Shown: positions 8,681-17,131, numbered from the stretch's first letter. The stretch is DNA of 51,194 nucleotides from Acutalibacter sp. 1XD8-33 (GCF_003612555.1 NZ_RAZF01000019.1:1-51194); one strand, 5' to 3'. A program made the numbers and translations. The notes: a model not told the origin generated them from the sequence alone.

Positions 8681-10465
8681 ATGTTAACCCCCAGAACCCA
8701 TACCTGCGGCCAGCTCCGCCTTGCTGATGCCGGGAAAACTGTCACCCTTTGTGGCTGGCTGGAAAACCTCCGGGAAGTGGGCGGCGGCGTGGCCTTTCTG
8801 ATCCTGCGGGATTTCTTTGGCACCACCCAGGCCGTCCTGGAAACCCCCGAGCTTTTGGCTCAGATCAAGGCTCTTAATAAGGAGAGCACGATTGCCGTTA
8901 CCGGCGTTGTCCGGGAGCGTACCAACAAGAACCCCAAAATCCCCACCGGGGATATTGAAGTTGCTCCAACCGAAATTCAGGTTCTCAGCCGCTGCCAGCA
9001 CAACGAGCTGCCCTTTGAGATCAATTTCTCCCGGGATGCCGACGAAACCCAGCGCCTGCGCTACCGGTATCTGGACCTGCGCAACCCTGCCGTAAAGAAG
9101 AACATTGTCCTGCGCAGCCAGGTGGTTTCCGCCCTGCGCCGGGCCATGGAGGACCTGGGCTTCCCGGAGATCAACACCCCCATCCTCACCGCCTCCTCCC
9201 CCGAGGGCGCCCGGGACTATCTGGTTCCCTCCCGCAAGCATCCCGGCAAGTTTTACGCCCTGCCCCAGGCACCCCAGCAATTCAAGCAGCTGCTCATGGC
9301 CTCCGGCTTTGACAAATACTTCCAGATCGCCCCCTGCTTCCGGGACGAGGACGCCCGGGGCGACCGCTCCCCCGGGGAGTTCTACCAGATGGACATGGAG
9401 ATGGCCTTCGCCGGACAGGAGGAGGTCTTTGCCGTGTTGGAGCAGGTTCTGCCCCCCATCTTCGAGAAATTCGGCCTCTACAAGCGGATTTCCCAGGCCC
9501 CCTTCCGCCGGATCCCCTATCTCCAGGCCATGGAGGACTACGGCAGCGATAAGCCCGACCTGCGCATCGACCTGCTGATCCGGGACGTGACGGACCTGCT
9601 GGGCGGCTGCGGCTTCGGGCCTTTTGAGAACGCCGTGGTGAAAGCGGTGCCCGTCTCTGGGTGCACTCTCACCCGCAAGGCCATCGACAAGCTCTGCGCC
9701 GACGTGGAGGTCCAGACCGCCCAAAAGACCTACTGGTTCAAGGTGGACGAGAAGGGGGAGATCGCCGGGGGCATCGCCAAGTTCATCAACGCCGATCCAG
9801 CCCTGGCGGAGAAGGTGACCGCCGCTCTGGAGCTGGAGCCCAACTCCCTGGTGATGCTGGCCGCTGGGCCCAAGGCCGTGGCCCAGAAAACCGCCGGAGT
9901 GGCCCGGAAGCTCCTGGGCGCCGCCTGCCCCCAGCACATGGACGAGGAGCAGTACGCCTTCTGCTGGATTGTGGACTTCCCCATGTATGAGATCGGCGAG
10001 GAAAGCGGCAAGCTGGAGTTCGGCCACAACCCCTTCTCTATGCCCCATGGCGGCAAGGAGGCCCTGCTCAAGGCGGAGCGGGGGGAGATGGACCCCCTGG
10101 ACCTGCGGGCCCACCAGTATGATCTGGTGGTGAACGGCTACGAGACCGCCTCCGGCGCGGAGCGGAACTACGACCCCGAGGTGATGGTGAAGGCCTTCGA
10201 GCTGGTAGGCCTCACGGAGGAGGACGTGCGCAGCAAGTTCCCCGCCATGTACAACGCCTTCTGCTACGGCGCGCCGCCCCATGCGGGAGCCGCCCCCGGC
10301 GTGGACCGGATCATTATGCTGCTGGCCGGGGAGAGCTACATCCGGGAGGTCATCGCCTTCCCCATGAACCAGTCCGCCCAGGACGTGATGATGGGCGCTC
10401 CCAGCCCCGTCTCCCAGGCCCAACTGGACGAGCTACATATTGCGGTGACAAAAGAGGAGGACTAG
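8681..10465 (+). CDS. aspS: Aspartyl-tRNA synthetase
   Basis: This class II synthetase charges tRNA-Asp, or tRNA-Asp and tRNA-Asn if non-discriminating. The 594-residue bacterial-type protein has an N-terminal OB fold (VTLCGWLENLRE), class II motif 1 around FPEINTPILTAS, motif 2 FRDEDARGDRSPGEFYQMD, a bacterial GAD insertion domain, and motif 3 GAAPGVDRIIMLLAG near the C-terminus. The ATG follows TAGGAG and begins with the usual RTHTCGQL; an in-frame extension upstream crosses the promoter and is rejected. No hisS is adjacent. Confidence 0.96.
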   Translation: MLTPRTHTCGQLRLADAGKTVTLCGWLENLREVGGGVAFLILRDFFGTTQAVLETPELLAQIKALNKESTIAVTGVVRERTNKNPKIPTGDIEVAPTEIQVLSRCQHNELPFEINFSRDADETQRLRYRYLDLRNPAVKKNIVLRSQVVSALRRAMEDLGFPEINTPILTASSPEGARDYLVPSRKHPGKFYALPQAPQQFKQLLMASGFDKYFQIAPCFRDEDARGDRSPGEFYQMDMEMAFAGQEEVFAVLEQVLPPIFEKFGLYKRISQAPFRRIPYLQAMEDYGSDKPDLRIDLLIRDVTDLLGGCGFGPFENAVVKAVPVSGCTLTRKAIDKLCADVEVQTAQKTYWFKVDEKGEIAGGIAKFINADPALAEKVTAALELEPNSLVMLAAGPKAVAQKTAGVARKLLGAACPQHMDEEQYAFCWIVDFPMYEIGEESGKLEFGHNPFSMPHGGKEALLKAERGEMDPLDLRAHQYDLVVNGYETASGAERNYDPEVMVKAFELVGLTEEDVRSKFPAMYNAFCYGAPPHAGAAPGVDRIIMLLAGESYIREVIAFPMNQSAQDVMMGAPSPVSQAQLDELHIAVTKEED

Positions 10466-10481
10466 CCTCCCAAAACCCGGA

Positions 10482-10558
10482 AACCCCTAGAAATATCTGG
10501 ACGCCCGACCTTGCGGAGAGCTGGCACCGGCTCTCCGCCTTCCCTATATTTAGGGGTT
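10482..10558 (+). terminator. Nested hairpin after aspS
   Basis: The outer arms AACCCCTA...TAGGGGTT enclose a 9-bp perfect hairpin GCGGAGAGC / GCTCTCCGC (10513-10521 and 10530-10538). A short T/C-rich stretch follows, with no long T run. It probably ends the aspS message, although the form is unlike the simple terminators elsewhere in the window. Confidence 0.5.
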
Positions 10559-10595
10559 GTTCTCAAAAAGAAATTTTAAAATCCACAAGATGTAG

Positions 10596-10624
10596 TTGAC
10601 AACCGGTCCGGTTTGGCTTATAAT
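10596..10624 (+). promoter_or_regulatory. Consensus sigma-A promoter, ~450 bp upstream of nrdD
   Basis: A perfect TTGACA and a perfect TATAAT are separated by 17 bp. No gene starts until nrdD at 11075, so the transcript would carry a leader of about 440 nt containing repeat copy D. Confidence 0.85.
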
Positions 10625-10639
10625 AGAGTTAGCGGGGCC

Positions 10640-10990
10640 AGTCCTCTTAAGACCTTGGGGTGTTGCCCCAAACCCCACAAACTTTTACCCACTCCTCACT
10701 GCGTTCGTCGTGAACGTTTTATTATGTCTTGCCAAGCTAACCAGGGTAAAAGTTTCGCCGGCCTTTTCAAAGGCCGCAGGGAGTGGGACGGAGTCCCACG
10801 GTCTTGCCCTTGACCTTAAACACCTGAGAAGCGCATTTTTGCCAGGGGTGAATTTGCGCAGAATGCGCAAAGAGGGGACGCTTTTTGCAAGAGAAAAAGC
10901 GTCCCCTGGAAACCGGAGAAGGCCAGCGGCTTCGCACCTAGCCTCCGCCTTCTGCCTGCTTCGCGGGCCGAGAGCCAGCCCAACACGCTA
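10640..10990 (+). repeat. Mosaic intergenic repeat, copy D
   Basis: Parts in order: a 12-bp inverted repeat AAACTTTTACCC / GGGTAAAAGTTT (10679-10690 and 10744-10755) around a segment shared with copy E (ACTCCTCACTGCGTTCGTCG), a hairpin GTGGGAC-GGA-GTCCCAC (10783-10799), and the module shared with copy A, including its 13-bp hairpin (10874-10886 and 10894-10906). It lies between the nrdD promoter and nrdD, so it should be transcribed as leader RNA. The rest of the 609-bp gap holds the aspS hairpin, the promoter and ~80 bp where I see only an A/T-rich lead-in to the nrdD ribosome site. Confidence 0.85.
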
Positions 10991-11074
10991 TATCTGGGGC
11001 GCGTCTAAAAAAGTATACAACCCTGTCTTTTCGGTAAAATATATATCTTTCTGAGAGGAGCCGTTCGCAAACCC

Positions 11075-13372
11075 ATGCCAAAGAAAATCATCAAACGCAA
11101 TGGCGAGCAGGTGAAGTTTGACCCTGCCAAAATCCGGGGGGCCATCTTCAAGGCCAACGTCCGCATCGCCACGGAACGCTTCAGCGACGCCGACCTGGAT
11201 GCCCTTACCGCCCAGGTGGTGGCCGAGCTGGAGAAGATGAAAACCGTCCCCACCGTAGAGCAGACCCAGGATATTGTGGAGGAAAAGCTCATTGCCGCGG
11301 ACTACGCCAAAACCGCCAAGGCCTACATCCTCTACCGGGCCCAGCACCAGCGCCTGCGGGAGATGGACGACGAGCTGGTGAAAATCTATTCCGCCCTGAC
11401 CTTTGTCCCTGCGGAGGACGTGGACTTGAAGCGGGAGAACGCCAACATCAACGCCGACACCGCCATGGGCACCATGCTCAAGTACGGATCCGAGGGGGCC
11501 AAGAGCTTCTACGACAAGTACGTGATCCCGCCCCATCTTGCCAAGGCTGATGCGGACGGGGATATCCATATCCACGACAAGGACTTCTACACCCTCACCG
11601 AAACCTGCTGCCAGATCGACCTGATCCGCCTGTTCAAAAACGGCTTCTCCACGGGCCACGGCTACCTGCGGGAGCCCCAGGACATCCGCAGCTACGCCGC
11701 CCTGGCCTGCATCGCCATCCAGGCCAACCAGAACGAGATGCACGGCGGCCAGAGCGTGCCAAATTTCGACTATGCCATGGCCCAGGGCGTGGACAAGACG
11801 TATCACAAGGAATACTTCAAGGCTCTCACCCAGTTTTTGCAGCTGATGAAAGTGATGCCTCATGGGCAGGCTGAAGCCATGGTGAACGCTGCCCAGACGG
11901 CTCTGCACAGCAAAGTTACCATGAAGAATGTGGACAAGTACGGGGAGGCCTTTGCGGAATTCCTCCCCCGCCACCAGAAGGACAGCGGCTTTGAGGAGGT
12001 CACCTGGGAGGAGGCCAGCGACGCCGCCGCCTATGCCAAGGAAACCGCCTGGCGGGAGACGGACAAGGCCACCTATCAGGCTATGGAGGCCCTGGTGCAC
12101 AACCTGAACACCATGAATTCCCGGGCTGGAGCCCAGGTTCCCTTCTCCTCCCTGAACTACGGCACCGACGTGAGCGAGCAGGGCCGCATGGTGATCCGCA
12201 ACCTGCTGCTGGCCACCGAGGCCGGCCTGGGAGACGGGGAAACTCCCATCTTCCCGGTGCAGATCTTCAAGGTGAAGGAGGGGGTCAACTACAACGAGGG
12301 CGACCCCAACTACGACCTGTTCAAGCTGGCCATGCGGGTGTCCGCCAAGCGGCTCTTCCCCAATTTCAGCTTCATCGACGCGCCCTTCAACCTGCAATAC
12401 TACAAGGCCGGGGACTACGATACGGAGATCGCCTATATGGGCTGCCGCACCCGGGTGATGGGCAACGTCCACGACCGCACCCACGAGACCACCTGCGGCC
12501 GGGGCAACCTGAGTTTTACCTCGGTGAACCTGCCCCGCATCGGCATAGAGGCCAAGGGCGACGTGAAGAAATTCTATGAGATCCTGGACCAGCGGATAGA
12601 CCTGTGTGTGGAGCAGCTGCTCCACCGGTTCAAGATCCAGTGCAGCAAAAAGGCGTTCAACTACCCCTTCCTCATGGGCCAGGGGGTGTGGATCGACTCC
12701 GACAAGCTGGACCGGAACGACTCCGTGGCGGAGGTGCTGAAGCATGGGACCCTTTCCGTAGGCTTCATCGGGCTGGCGGAAACCCTGAAGGCCCTGACAG
12801 GCAAGCACCACGGGGAGAGCGAGGAGAGCTACCAGCTGGGCCTGGAGATCATCACCTACATGCGCAAGCGGATGGACGATCTCTCCGCCCAATACGGCCT
12901 GAACTTCACTCTGCTGGCTACTCCGGGAGAGGGGCTTTCCGGCACCTTCACCCGGCTGGACAAGAAGAAATTCGGCGTGATTGAGGGCGTCACGGACCGG
13001 GAATACTACACGAACTCCTTCCACGTGCCGGTCTACTACCCTATCAGCGCCTTTGAAAAGATCCAGAAGGAGGCTCCCTTCCACGCCCTGACCAACGCCG
13101 GGCACATCAGCTATGTGGAGCTGGACGGGGACGTGTGCAAAAACATCGAGGCCTTCGAGAGCATCATCCGCTGCATGAAGGAGTCCGGCGTGGGCTATGG
13201 CTCTGTGAACCACCCGGTGGATCGGGACCCGGTGTGCGGGTATAACGGCATCATCGACGACGTGTGCCCCCGCTGCGGGCGGCATTCCGGCGAGGGCGTG
13301 CCCCTGGAAAAGCTGGAGGAGCTGCGGAAGAAATACCACGATGTGCCCGACTATTCCAGCCTGATCAGCTAA
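11075..13372 (+). CDS. nrdD: Anaerobic (class III) ribonucleoside-triphosphate reductase, catalytic body without glycyl-radical tail
   Basis: NrdD reduces ribonucleotides to deoxyribonucleotides by radical chemistry in anaerobes. The 765-residue protein has an N-terminal ATP-cone (KIIKRNGEQVKFDPAKI), the ten-stranded-barrel body with HIHDKDFYTLTETCC, and a metal-site-like tail with Cys721 and CPRC (Cys731, Cys734). It ends 31 residues after Cys734 without the RxxGY glycyl-radical motif that class III enzymes need. That motif occurs instead in the next gene (13925-14119). The stop TAA is formed with the first bases of repeat copy E. The start ATG has GAGAGGAG 14 nt upstream. Activation would come from NrdG (14872). 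The split is visible; its function is inference. Confidence 0.92.
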   Translation: MPKKIIKRNGEQVKFDPAKIRGAIFKANVRIATERFSDADLDALTAQVVAELEKMKTVPTVEQTQDIVEEKLIAADYAKTAKAYILYRAQHQRLREMDDELVKIYSALTFVPAEDVDLKRENANINADTAMGTMLKYGSEGAKSFYDKYVIPPHLAKADADGDIHIHDKDFYTLTETCCQIDLIRLFKNGFSTGHGYLREPQDIRSYAALACIAIQANQNEMHGGQSVPNFDYAMAQGVDKTYHKEYFKALTQFLQLMKVMPHGQAEAMVNAAQTALHSKVTMKNVDKYGEAFAEFLPRHQKDSGFEEVTWEEASDAAAYAKETAWRETDKATYQAMEALVHNLNTMNSRAGAQVPFSSLNYGTDVSEQGRMVIRNLLLATEAGLGDGETPIFPVQIFKVKEGVNYNEGDPNYDLFKLAMRVSAKRLFPNFSFIDAPFNLQYYKAGDYDTEIAYMGCRTRVMGNVHDRTHETTCGRGNLSFTSVNLPRIGIEAKGDVKKFYEILDQRIDLCVEQLLHRFKIQCSKKAFNYPFLMGQGVWIDSDKLDRNDSVAEVLKHGTLSVGFIGLAETLKALTGKHHGESEESYQLGLEIITYMRKRMDDLSAQYGLNFTLLATPGEGLSGTFTRLDKKKFGVIEGVTDREYYTNSFHVPVYYPISAFEKIQKEAPFHALTNAGHISYVELDGDVCKNIEAFESIIRCMKESGVGYGSVNHPVDRDPVCGYNGIIDDVCPRCGRHSGEGVPLEKLEELRKKYHDVPDYSSLIS

Positions 13373-13880
13373 GGTCGTGAGGCTCTGCCTCACACTCCGC
13401 CACCTTTTGAAAAAGGTGGACGAAAACTTTACCCACTCCTCACTACGTTCGTCGTGAACATTTTGATGTTTTGACGAGCTAACCCAACAACCGTAAAATG
13501 TTTCGTAGACTTCGTGAAACGAAGTCTTACCTTTCTCAAAGGTTGCGGTGGTTTGGAGGGCGACAATCGCCAGTGGCGATTTCCCGTCGCCGACCGAAGC
13601 GGCAGCTGAGACTCAGCGCCTCCAAGGTCTTGCCCTGAAACACCTGAGAAACGCATTTTTTGAGGGTGAATTGGCGCGCAGCGCCAAGAGGGAACTTTTT
13701 ACAAGAGAAAAAAGTTCCCTAGTCCCGGAGTGTGTCAGCTCTGTGCGCCCAGCACCCAGCTTCGCAGAGTTTTCCGCAGGAAAACTCATGTCACACGGCG
13801 AAACTCAGCTATATCCTTTCGCCATTCTTCGCGCCGTGTGCCGCAATCAGCCAGCGTGCGCACTCACGCGCCTATATCAA
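13371..13880 (+). repeat. Mosaic intergenic repeat, copy E, between the two parts of NrdD
   Basis: The repeat begins with AAGGTCGTGAGG at 13371, the same opening as copy C at 7302, so its first two bases complete the nrdD stop codon. Parts: hairpin GTGAGGC-TCT-GCCTCAC (13377-13393), hairpin CCACCTTTT/AAAAGGTGG (13400-13418), the copy-D-like segment, CGCCAGTGGCG, a hairpin GGGAACTTTTT/AAAAAGTTCCC with loop near ACAAGAG (13690-13719), a hairpin GAGTTTTCC-GCA-GGAAAACTC (about 13767-13787), and a CACGGCG...CGCCGTG closing pair. No coding frame is supported. Confidence 0.88.
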
Positions 13881-13924
13881 AAACGATCAAAATAAATATA
13901 GTATTTATCCAAGGAGGAACTATT

Positions 13925-14119
13925 ATGTCTAACACATCCAAAAAAATCGCAAAAATCTCTGGAACCGATCACATTATGGTCGGCGAGGGACGGGATTTCG
14001 AGCGCATCCGCCGGATTACCGGCTACCTGGTGGGCACCATCGACCGCTGGAATAACGCCAAGCGCGCTGAGGAGCGGGACCGGGTAAAGCACTCCATGAC
14101 CCAGGAGTCCCGTCCATGA
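13925..14119 (+). CDS. Stand-alone glycyl-radical domain of anaerobic ribonucleotide reductase
   Basis: This 64-residue protein contains FERIRRITGYLVGT. It matches the C-terminal glycyl-radical segment of class III reductases, with the radical Gly predicted at residue 33 (R30-I-T-G-Y). The following DRWNNAKRAEERDRVKHS is also typical of the NrdD C-terminus. The upstream nrdD ends without this segment, so the peptide most likely completes the enzyme in trans, as the small protein GrcA (YfiD) does for pyruvate formate-lyase. It has its own start: AAGGAGG 9 nt before ATG. Its last four bases overlap the surE start (ATGA), which suggests coupling to surE and nrdG. Motif recognition is strong; the in-trans role is inferred. 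Confidence 0.88.
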   Translation: MSNTSKKIAKISGTDHIMVGEGRDFERIRRITGYLVGTIDRWNNAKRAEERDRVKHSMTQESRP

Positions 14120-14862
14120 ATATCCTGCTGGTAAACGACGACGGAATCAATTCCTCGGGCTTATGGGCGCTGGCTGGAGTTCTGGTGCGCAACCATGTAG
14201 TTACGGTGGTGGCTCCCGACCAAAACCGCAGCGCCATTGGCCATGGGATCACTCTGGGCACGCCCTTGTTTGCCCATCGGGCCGATTTTCCTCGGGGTGT
14301 GGAGGCTTGGTCCATTTCTGGTACCCCTGCCGACTGCACCCGCTTAGGCCTGCTGAATCTGGCTCCGGGACCGGTAGACCTGGTGATCTCCGGTCCCAAC
14401 AAAGGACGAAATCTGGGCTATGATTTACCCTATTCCGGCACAGTGGCCGCAGCTTTGGAGGCGGCGATGTTCGGCGTAAAGGCGATTGCCTTGTCTGCTC
14501 CCATCGGGGCGGACGACCAGCGCACCATTGAGAGCTTTGCCTGCATTTTTGCTCTGTTGGACCTGGAGAACGATTTTGACCAGGTGCTAAACATCAATAT
14601 TCCTGATCTGCCTATCCAGGAAATCAAAGGCCTGCGTTGGACGCCGTTGGGCTGCAACCGCTGGGAGGGCGCCTATCTGGAGCAGCCCTCTCCCAATGGG
14701 GAGTGCGTCCATGTGTTCCGGCCTCCCGCCCAGCCACCGGACTGGAACCCCGGCAAGGCGGACGATTGGAACAGTCTAAATGACGGCTACATCACCCTGA
14801 CTCCTCTGACGTTCCGGCAGGAGCAGACGATTGAGGGACGCAGGGAAATTCCCTGGCAGTAG
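14116..14862 (+). CDS. surE: 5'-nucleotidase SurE
   Basis: SurE is a metal-dependent phosphatase that dephosphorylates nucleoside monophosphates, with some activity on 3'-nucleotides and polyphosphate. The 248-residue length is normal. Metal-site residues are visible in LLVNDDG at the N-terminus, the Ser in NRSAIGHGITL, and Asn in SGPNKGRNLG near residue 95. It overlaps the glycyl-radical gene by 4 bp and is 9 nt from nrdG. It therefore sits inside the deoxynucleotide-synthesis operon, where a nucleotide phosphatase could adjust precursor pools (inference). Confidence 0.92.
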   Translation: MNILLVNDDGINSSGLWALAGVLVRNHVVTVVAPDQNRSAIGHGITLGTPLFAHRADFPRGVEAWSISGTPADCTRLGLLNLAPGPVDLVISGPNKGRNLGYDLPYSGTVAAALEAAMFGVKAIALSAPIGADDQRTIESFACIFALLDLENDFDQVLNINIPDLPIQEIKGLRWTPLGCNRWEGAYLEQPSPNGECVHVFRPPAQPPDWNPGKADDWNSLNDGYITLTPLTFRQEQTIEGRREIPWQ

Positions 14863-14871
14863 GAGGGAGAA

Positions 14872-15369
14872 ATGGATTTAAATATTGCGGGGATCGTGGA
14901 GGAATCCATTGTGGACGGTCCAGGGATCCGGTATGTTGTTTTTACTCAGGGATGCCCCCACCATTGCCCCGGCTGCCATAATCCGGAGACGCATTCCTTC
15001 TCTGGCGGTCATTTTATATCTGTGGAGGACATTTTCACGCAATTCCAACAGGATGCCTTACTGAAGGGGATCACCTTTAGTGGCGGCGAGCCCTTCTGCC
15101 AGCCGGAGCCATTGGTGGAGCTGGCAAAGCTCGTACATGGCATGGGCAAGGACGTGGCGGTCTTTACCGGCTATACCTATGAGGAACTGATCAAAATGGA
15201 GGACCCCGCTATTCGCGTACTTCTGGATGAGACAGATTTACTCATCGACGGGCCCTATCTAGAGGACCTGCGGAATCTGGAACTGCGCTTTCGGGGCAGC
15301 GAGAACCAGCGTCTCATTGACATGAACGCTACCCGTACCGCGAGAAGCGTAATGTTGTGGGAAAACTGA
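14872..15369 (+). CDS. nrdG: Anaerobic ribonucleotide reductase activating protein NrdG
   Basis: This radical-SAM activase abstracts hydrogen from the NrdD glycine. The cluster motif is CPHHCPGC with Cys28, Cys32 and Cys35 (CxxxCxxC). The later FSGGEPFCQPE segment is the SAM-binding GGE motif. At 165 residues it is of normal size. The start follows AGGAGGG. It lies downstream of surE in the same run of genes as the split NrdD. Its natural target here should be the separate 64-residue peptide, alone or docked on the catalytic body. Confidence 0.93.
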   Translation: MDLNIAGIVEESIVDGPGIRYVVFTQGCPHHCPGCHNPETHSFSGGHFISVEDIFTQFQQDALLKGITFSGGEPFCQPEPLVELAKLVHGMGKDVAVFTGYTYEELIKMEDPAIRVLLDETDLLIDGPYLEDLRNLELRFRGSENQRLIDMNATRTARSVMLWEN

Positions 15370-15372
15370 TCT

Positions 15373-15483
15373 CCGCTTCTTGCTGAATTTCGCGTTGCGA
15401 AATTCTTGTGAAAACAGCCAGGGGTTTTCTCTGGCTGTTTTCCATTGCAAGGTTTGCCTAGGGCAAACCTTGGCAAGAAGCGG
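15373..15483. repeat. Palindromic element with four perfect stems (cloverleaf-like)
   Basis: An 11-bp outer inverted repeat CCGCTTCTTGC / GCAAGAAGCGG (15373-15383 and 15473-15483) encloses three perfect hairpins. They are 9 bp GAATTTCGC/GCGAAATTC (15385-15405), 12 bp GAAAACAGCCAG/CTGGCTGTTTTC (15410-15442) and 11 bp CAAGGTTTGCC/GGCAAACCTTG (15448-15472). It begins 3 bp after the nrdG stop and has no T-run. The architecture resembles the element at 34237-34488, although the sequence differs. It could be a MITE-like mobile element or a structured RNA. Confidence 0.75.
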
Positions 15484-15768
15484 GTCGGATAAAACGCAAA
15501 ACGCAAAGACGAGGAGCCGGTTTTCCAGCCGCCCCTTTCCTTTTTTGGCGTGGCGGCATAAAGGTTCGCGTGCGCCTTTAGCGGTGCCGGCAGTATAGGA
15601 GAAACCAGCTCAAGTTACATGGGCATATCCTTTGCCAAGTGACAGACTTCCTCCACAGCCACCGCTCCATTCTCCTAGGACGTATCAGCCGACATATCAG
15701 TGCTCCGCCAAAAACCAAAGCGAATAAATTCATCGGGCCTAGCCACCCTAATGGAACGAGGTGATAGC
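15484..15768. other. Intergenic, nothing recognised
   Basis: This is the remainder of the gap before the oxidoreductase. I see no gene, no convincing promoter and none of the mosaic-repeat modules. Confidence 0.4.
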
Positions 15769-17088
15769 ATGAATTCGGTTTGGACAAAAGATATGGATCT
15801 GCCCCGGTTTCAGCCGCTGAAAGGGGATTTGCGCACGGATGTGTTGATCATCGGCGGAGGAATGGCGGGAATTTTGTGCGCCTATCAGCTGGCGAGGGAG
15901 GGCGTTGATTACGCGCTGGTAGAGGCTCGCTTCATCGGCGAGGGCATTACCAAGAACACCACCGCAAAGATTACGTCTCAGCATGGACTCATCTATGATA
16001 GATTGATCAAAAGGTTTGGTCTGGAGACAGCCCGGCTGTATTTACAGGCAAATCAGGCGGCGCTGGATAAATATAGAGAGCTCAGTCAGGACATGGATTG
16101 TGATTTTGAGGAAAAGGATGCCCTCGTATATTCTTTGGACGGCGCGGAGAAACTCCAACGGGAGGCAGCGGCGCTGGAGCGCTTAGGCTCTGCCGCCTCC
16201 TTCCAGCCGGAATTGCCGCTGCCCTTTCCTGTGGCGGGGGCGGTGTGGCTTCCCCACCAGGCGCAGTTCCACCCCCTTAAGTTTTTGCGGGGAATCGCCC
16301 GGGGCCTGCGGATCTATGAGCATACCAAGGTGCTGGAGCTGATGCCCGGGAAGGCTGTGACGACTGGGGGAATGGTGAGAGCGGATAAAATCATTATTGC
16401 CACGCATTTCCCCATTTTAAACAAGCATGGCAGCTATTTCCTCAAGCTGTACCAGCAGCGCTCCTATGTGTTGGCCCTGAAAGGCGCGCCGGACGTAGGC
16501 GGCATGTATGTGGACGAGAGGACGCCGGGGCTGAGCTTTCGCAATTACAACGGCTTACTGCTGCTGGGCGGTGGTAGCCACCGCACTGGGAAGCCCGGCG
16601 GCTGGAAGGACCTGGAGGCCTTTGCCCAACGCTTTTATCCAGGGGCAAAAATCGCCGCCCGCTGGGCCACCCAGGACTGCATAACTCTGGACGGTATGCC
16701 TTATATCGGCCAATACGCCAAAAGCACGCCGGAGCTTTTTGTGGCCACTGGATTCAATAAATGGGGAATGACCTCTTCTATGGCAGCCGCCATGTTGCTG
16801 ACGGATTTAATTTTGGGCCGGGAAAACAAGTATGCCCGCGTGTTCCGGCCATCCCGGAGCATCCTGCGGCCGCAGCTGGCGGCCAACGCTACAGAGGCCG
16901 TCGCCGGGCTGCTGACGCCTACTGTTCCCCGATGCCCTCATATGGGCTGTGCCCTAAAATATAATGCCGCCGAGCATAGCTGGGATTGCCCCTGCCATGG
17001 CTCCCGGTTCCAAGAGGATGGGAGTCTCATTGACAACCCTGCCACGGACGACAAAAAGGAAATGGGTAGGGCACGCGGCGGAGCATAA
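15769..17088 (+). CDS. FAD-dependent oxidoreductase with C-terminal Rieske [2Fe-2S] domain (YhfW-like)
   Basis: This 439-residue protein is a two-domain flavoprotein. The N-terminal dinucleotide fold is VLIIGGGMAGILCAYQLA (near residue 27) with the DAO-type substrate domain behind it. The C-terminal ~60 residues are a Rieske domain with CPHMGC and CPCHGS, giving the two Cys-His pairs that hold a 2Fe-2S cluster. The arrangement matches Bacillus YhfW and relatives, whose substrate is not established to my knowledge. The ATG after AACGAGGTG is used; the frame upstream has no ribosome site. A terminator follows at 17103. Confidence 0.88.
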   Translation: MNSVWTKDMDLPRFQPLKGDLRTDVLIIGGGMAGILCAYQLAREGVDYALVEARFIGEGITKNTTAKITSQHGLIYDRLIKRFGLETARLYLQANQAALDKYRELSQDMDCDFEEKDALVYSLDGAEKLQREAAALERLGSAASFQPELPLPFPVAGAVWLPHQAQFHPLKFLRGIARGLRIYEHTKVLELMPGKAVTTGGMVRADKIIIATHFPILNKHGSYFLKLYQQRSYVLALKGAPDVGGMYVDERTPGLSFRNYNGLLLLGGGSHRTGKPGGWKDLEAFAQRFYPGAKIAARWATQDCITLDGMPYIGQYAKSTPELFVATGFNKWGMTSSMAAAMLLTDLILGRENKYARVFRPSRSILRPQLAANATEAVAGLLTPTVPRCPHMGCALKYNAAEHSWDCPCHGSRFQEDGSLIDNPATDDKKEMGRARGGA

Positions 17089-17102
17089 GCAAAAGAAGGG
17101 AT

Positions 17103-17131
17103 GACCGGTGGAGCGATCCGCCGGTCTTTTC
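17103..17131 (+). terminator. Rho-independent terminator after the FAD/Rieske gene
   Basis: A 10-bp stem GACCGGTGGA / TCCGCCGGTC (one G-U pair), loop GCGA, then TTTTCT. Confidence 0.85.

Noticed and set aside
10988-13393. 801-codon minus-strand frame opposite nrdD
   Set aside because: It is the exact shadow of nrdD, rich in His, Val and Gly as expected from antisense reading.
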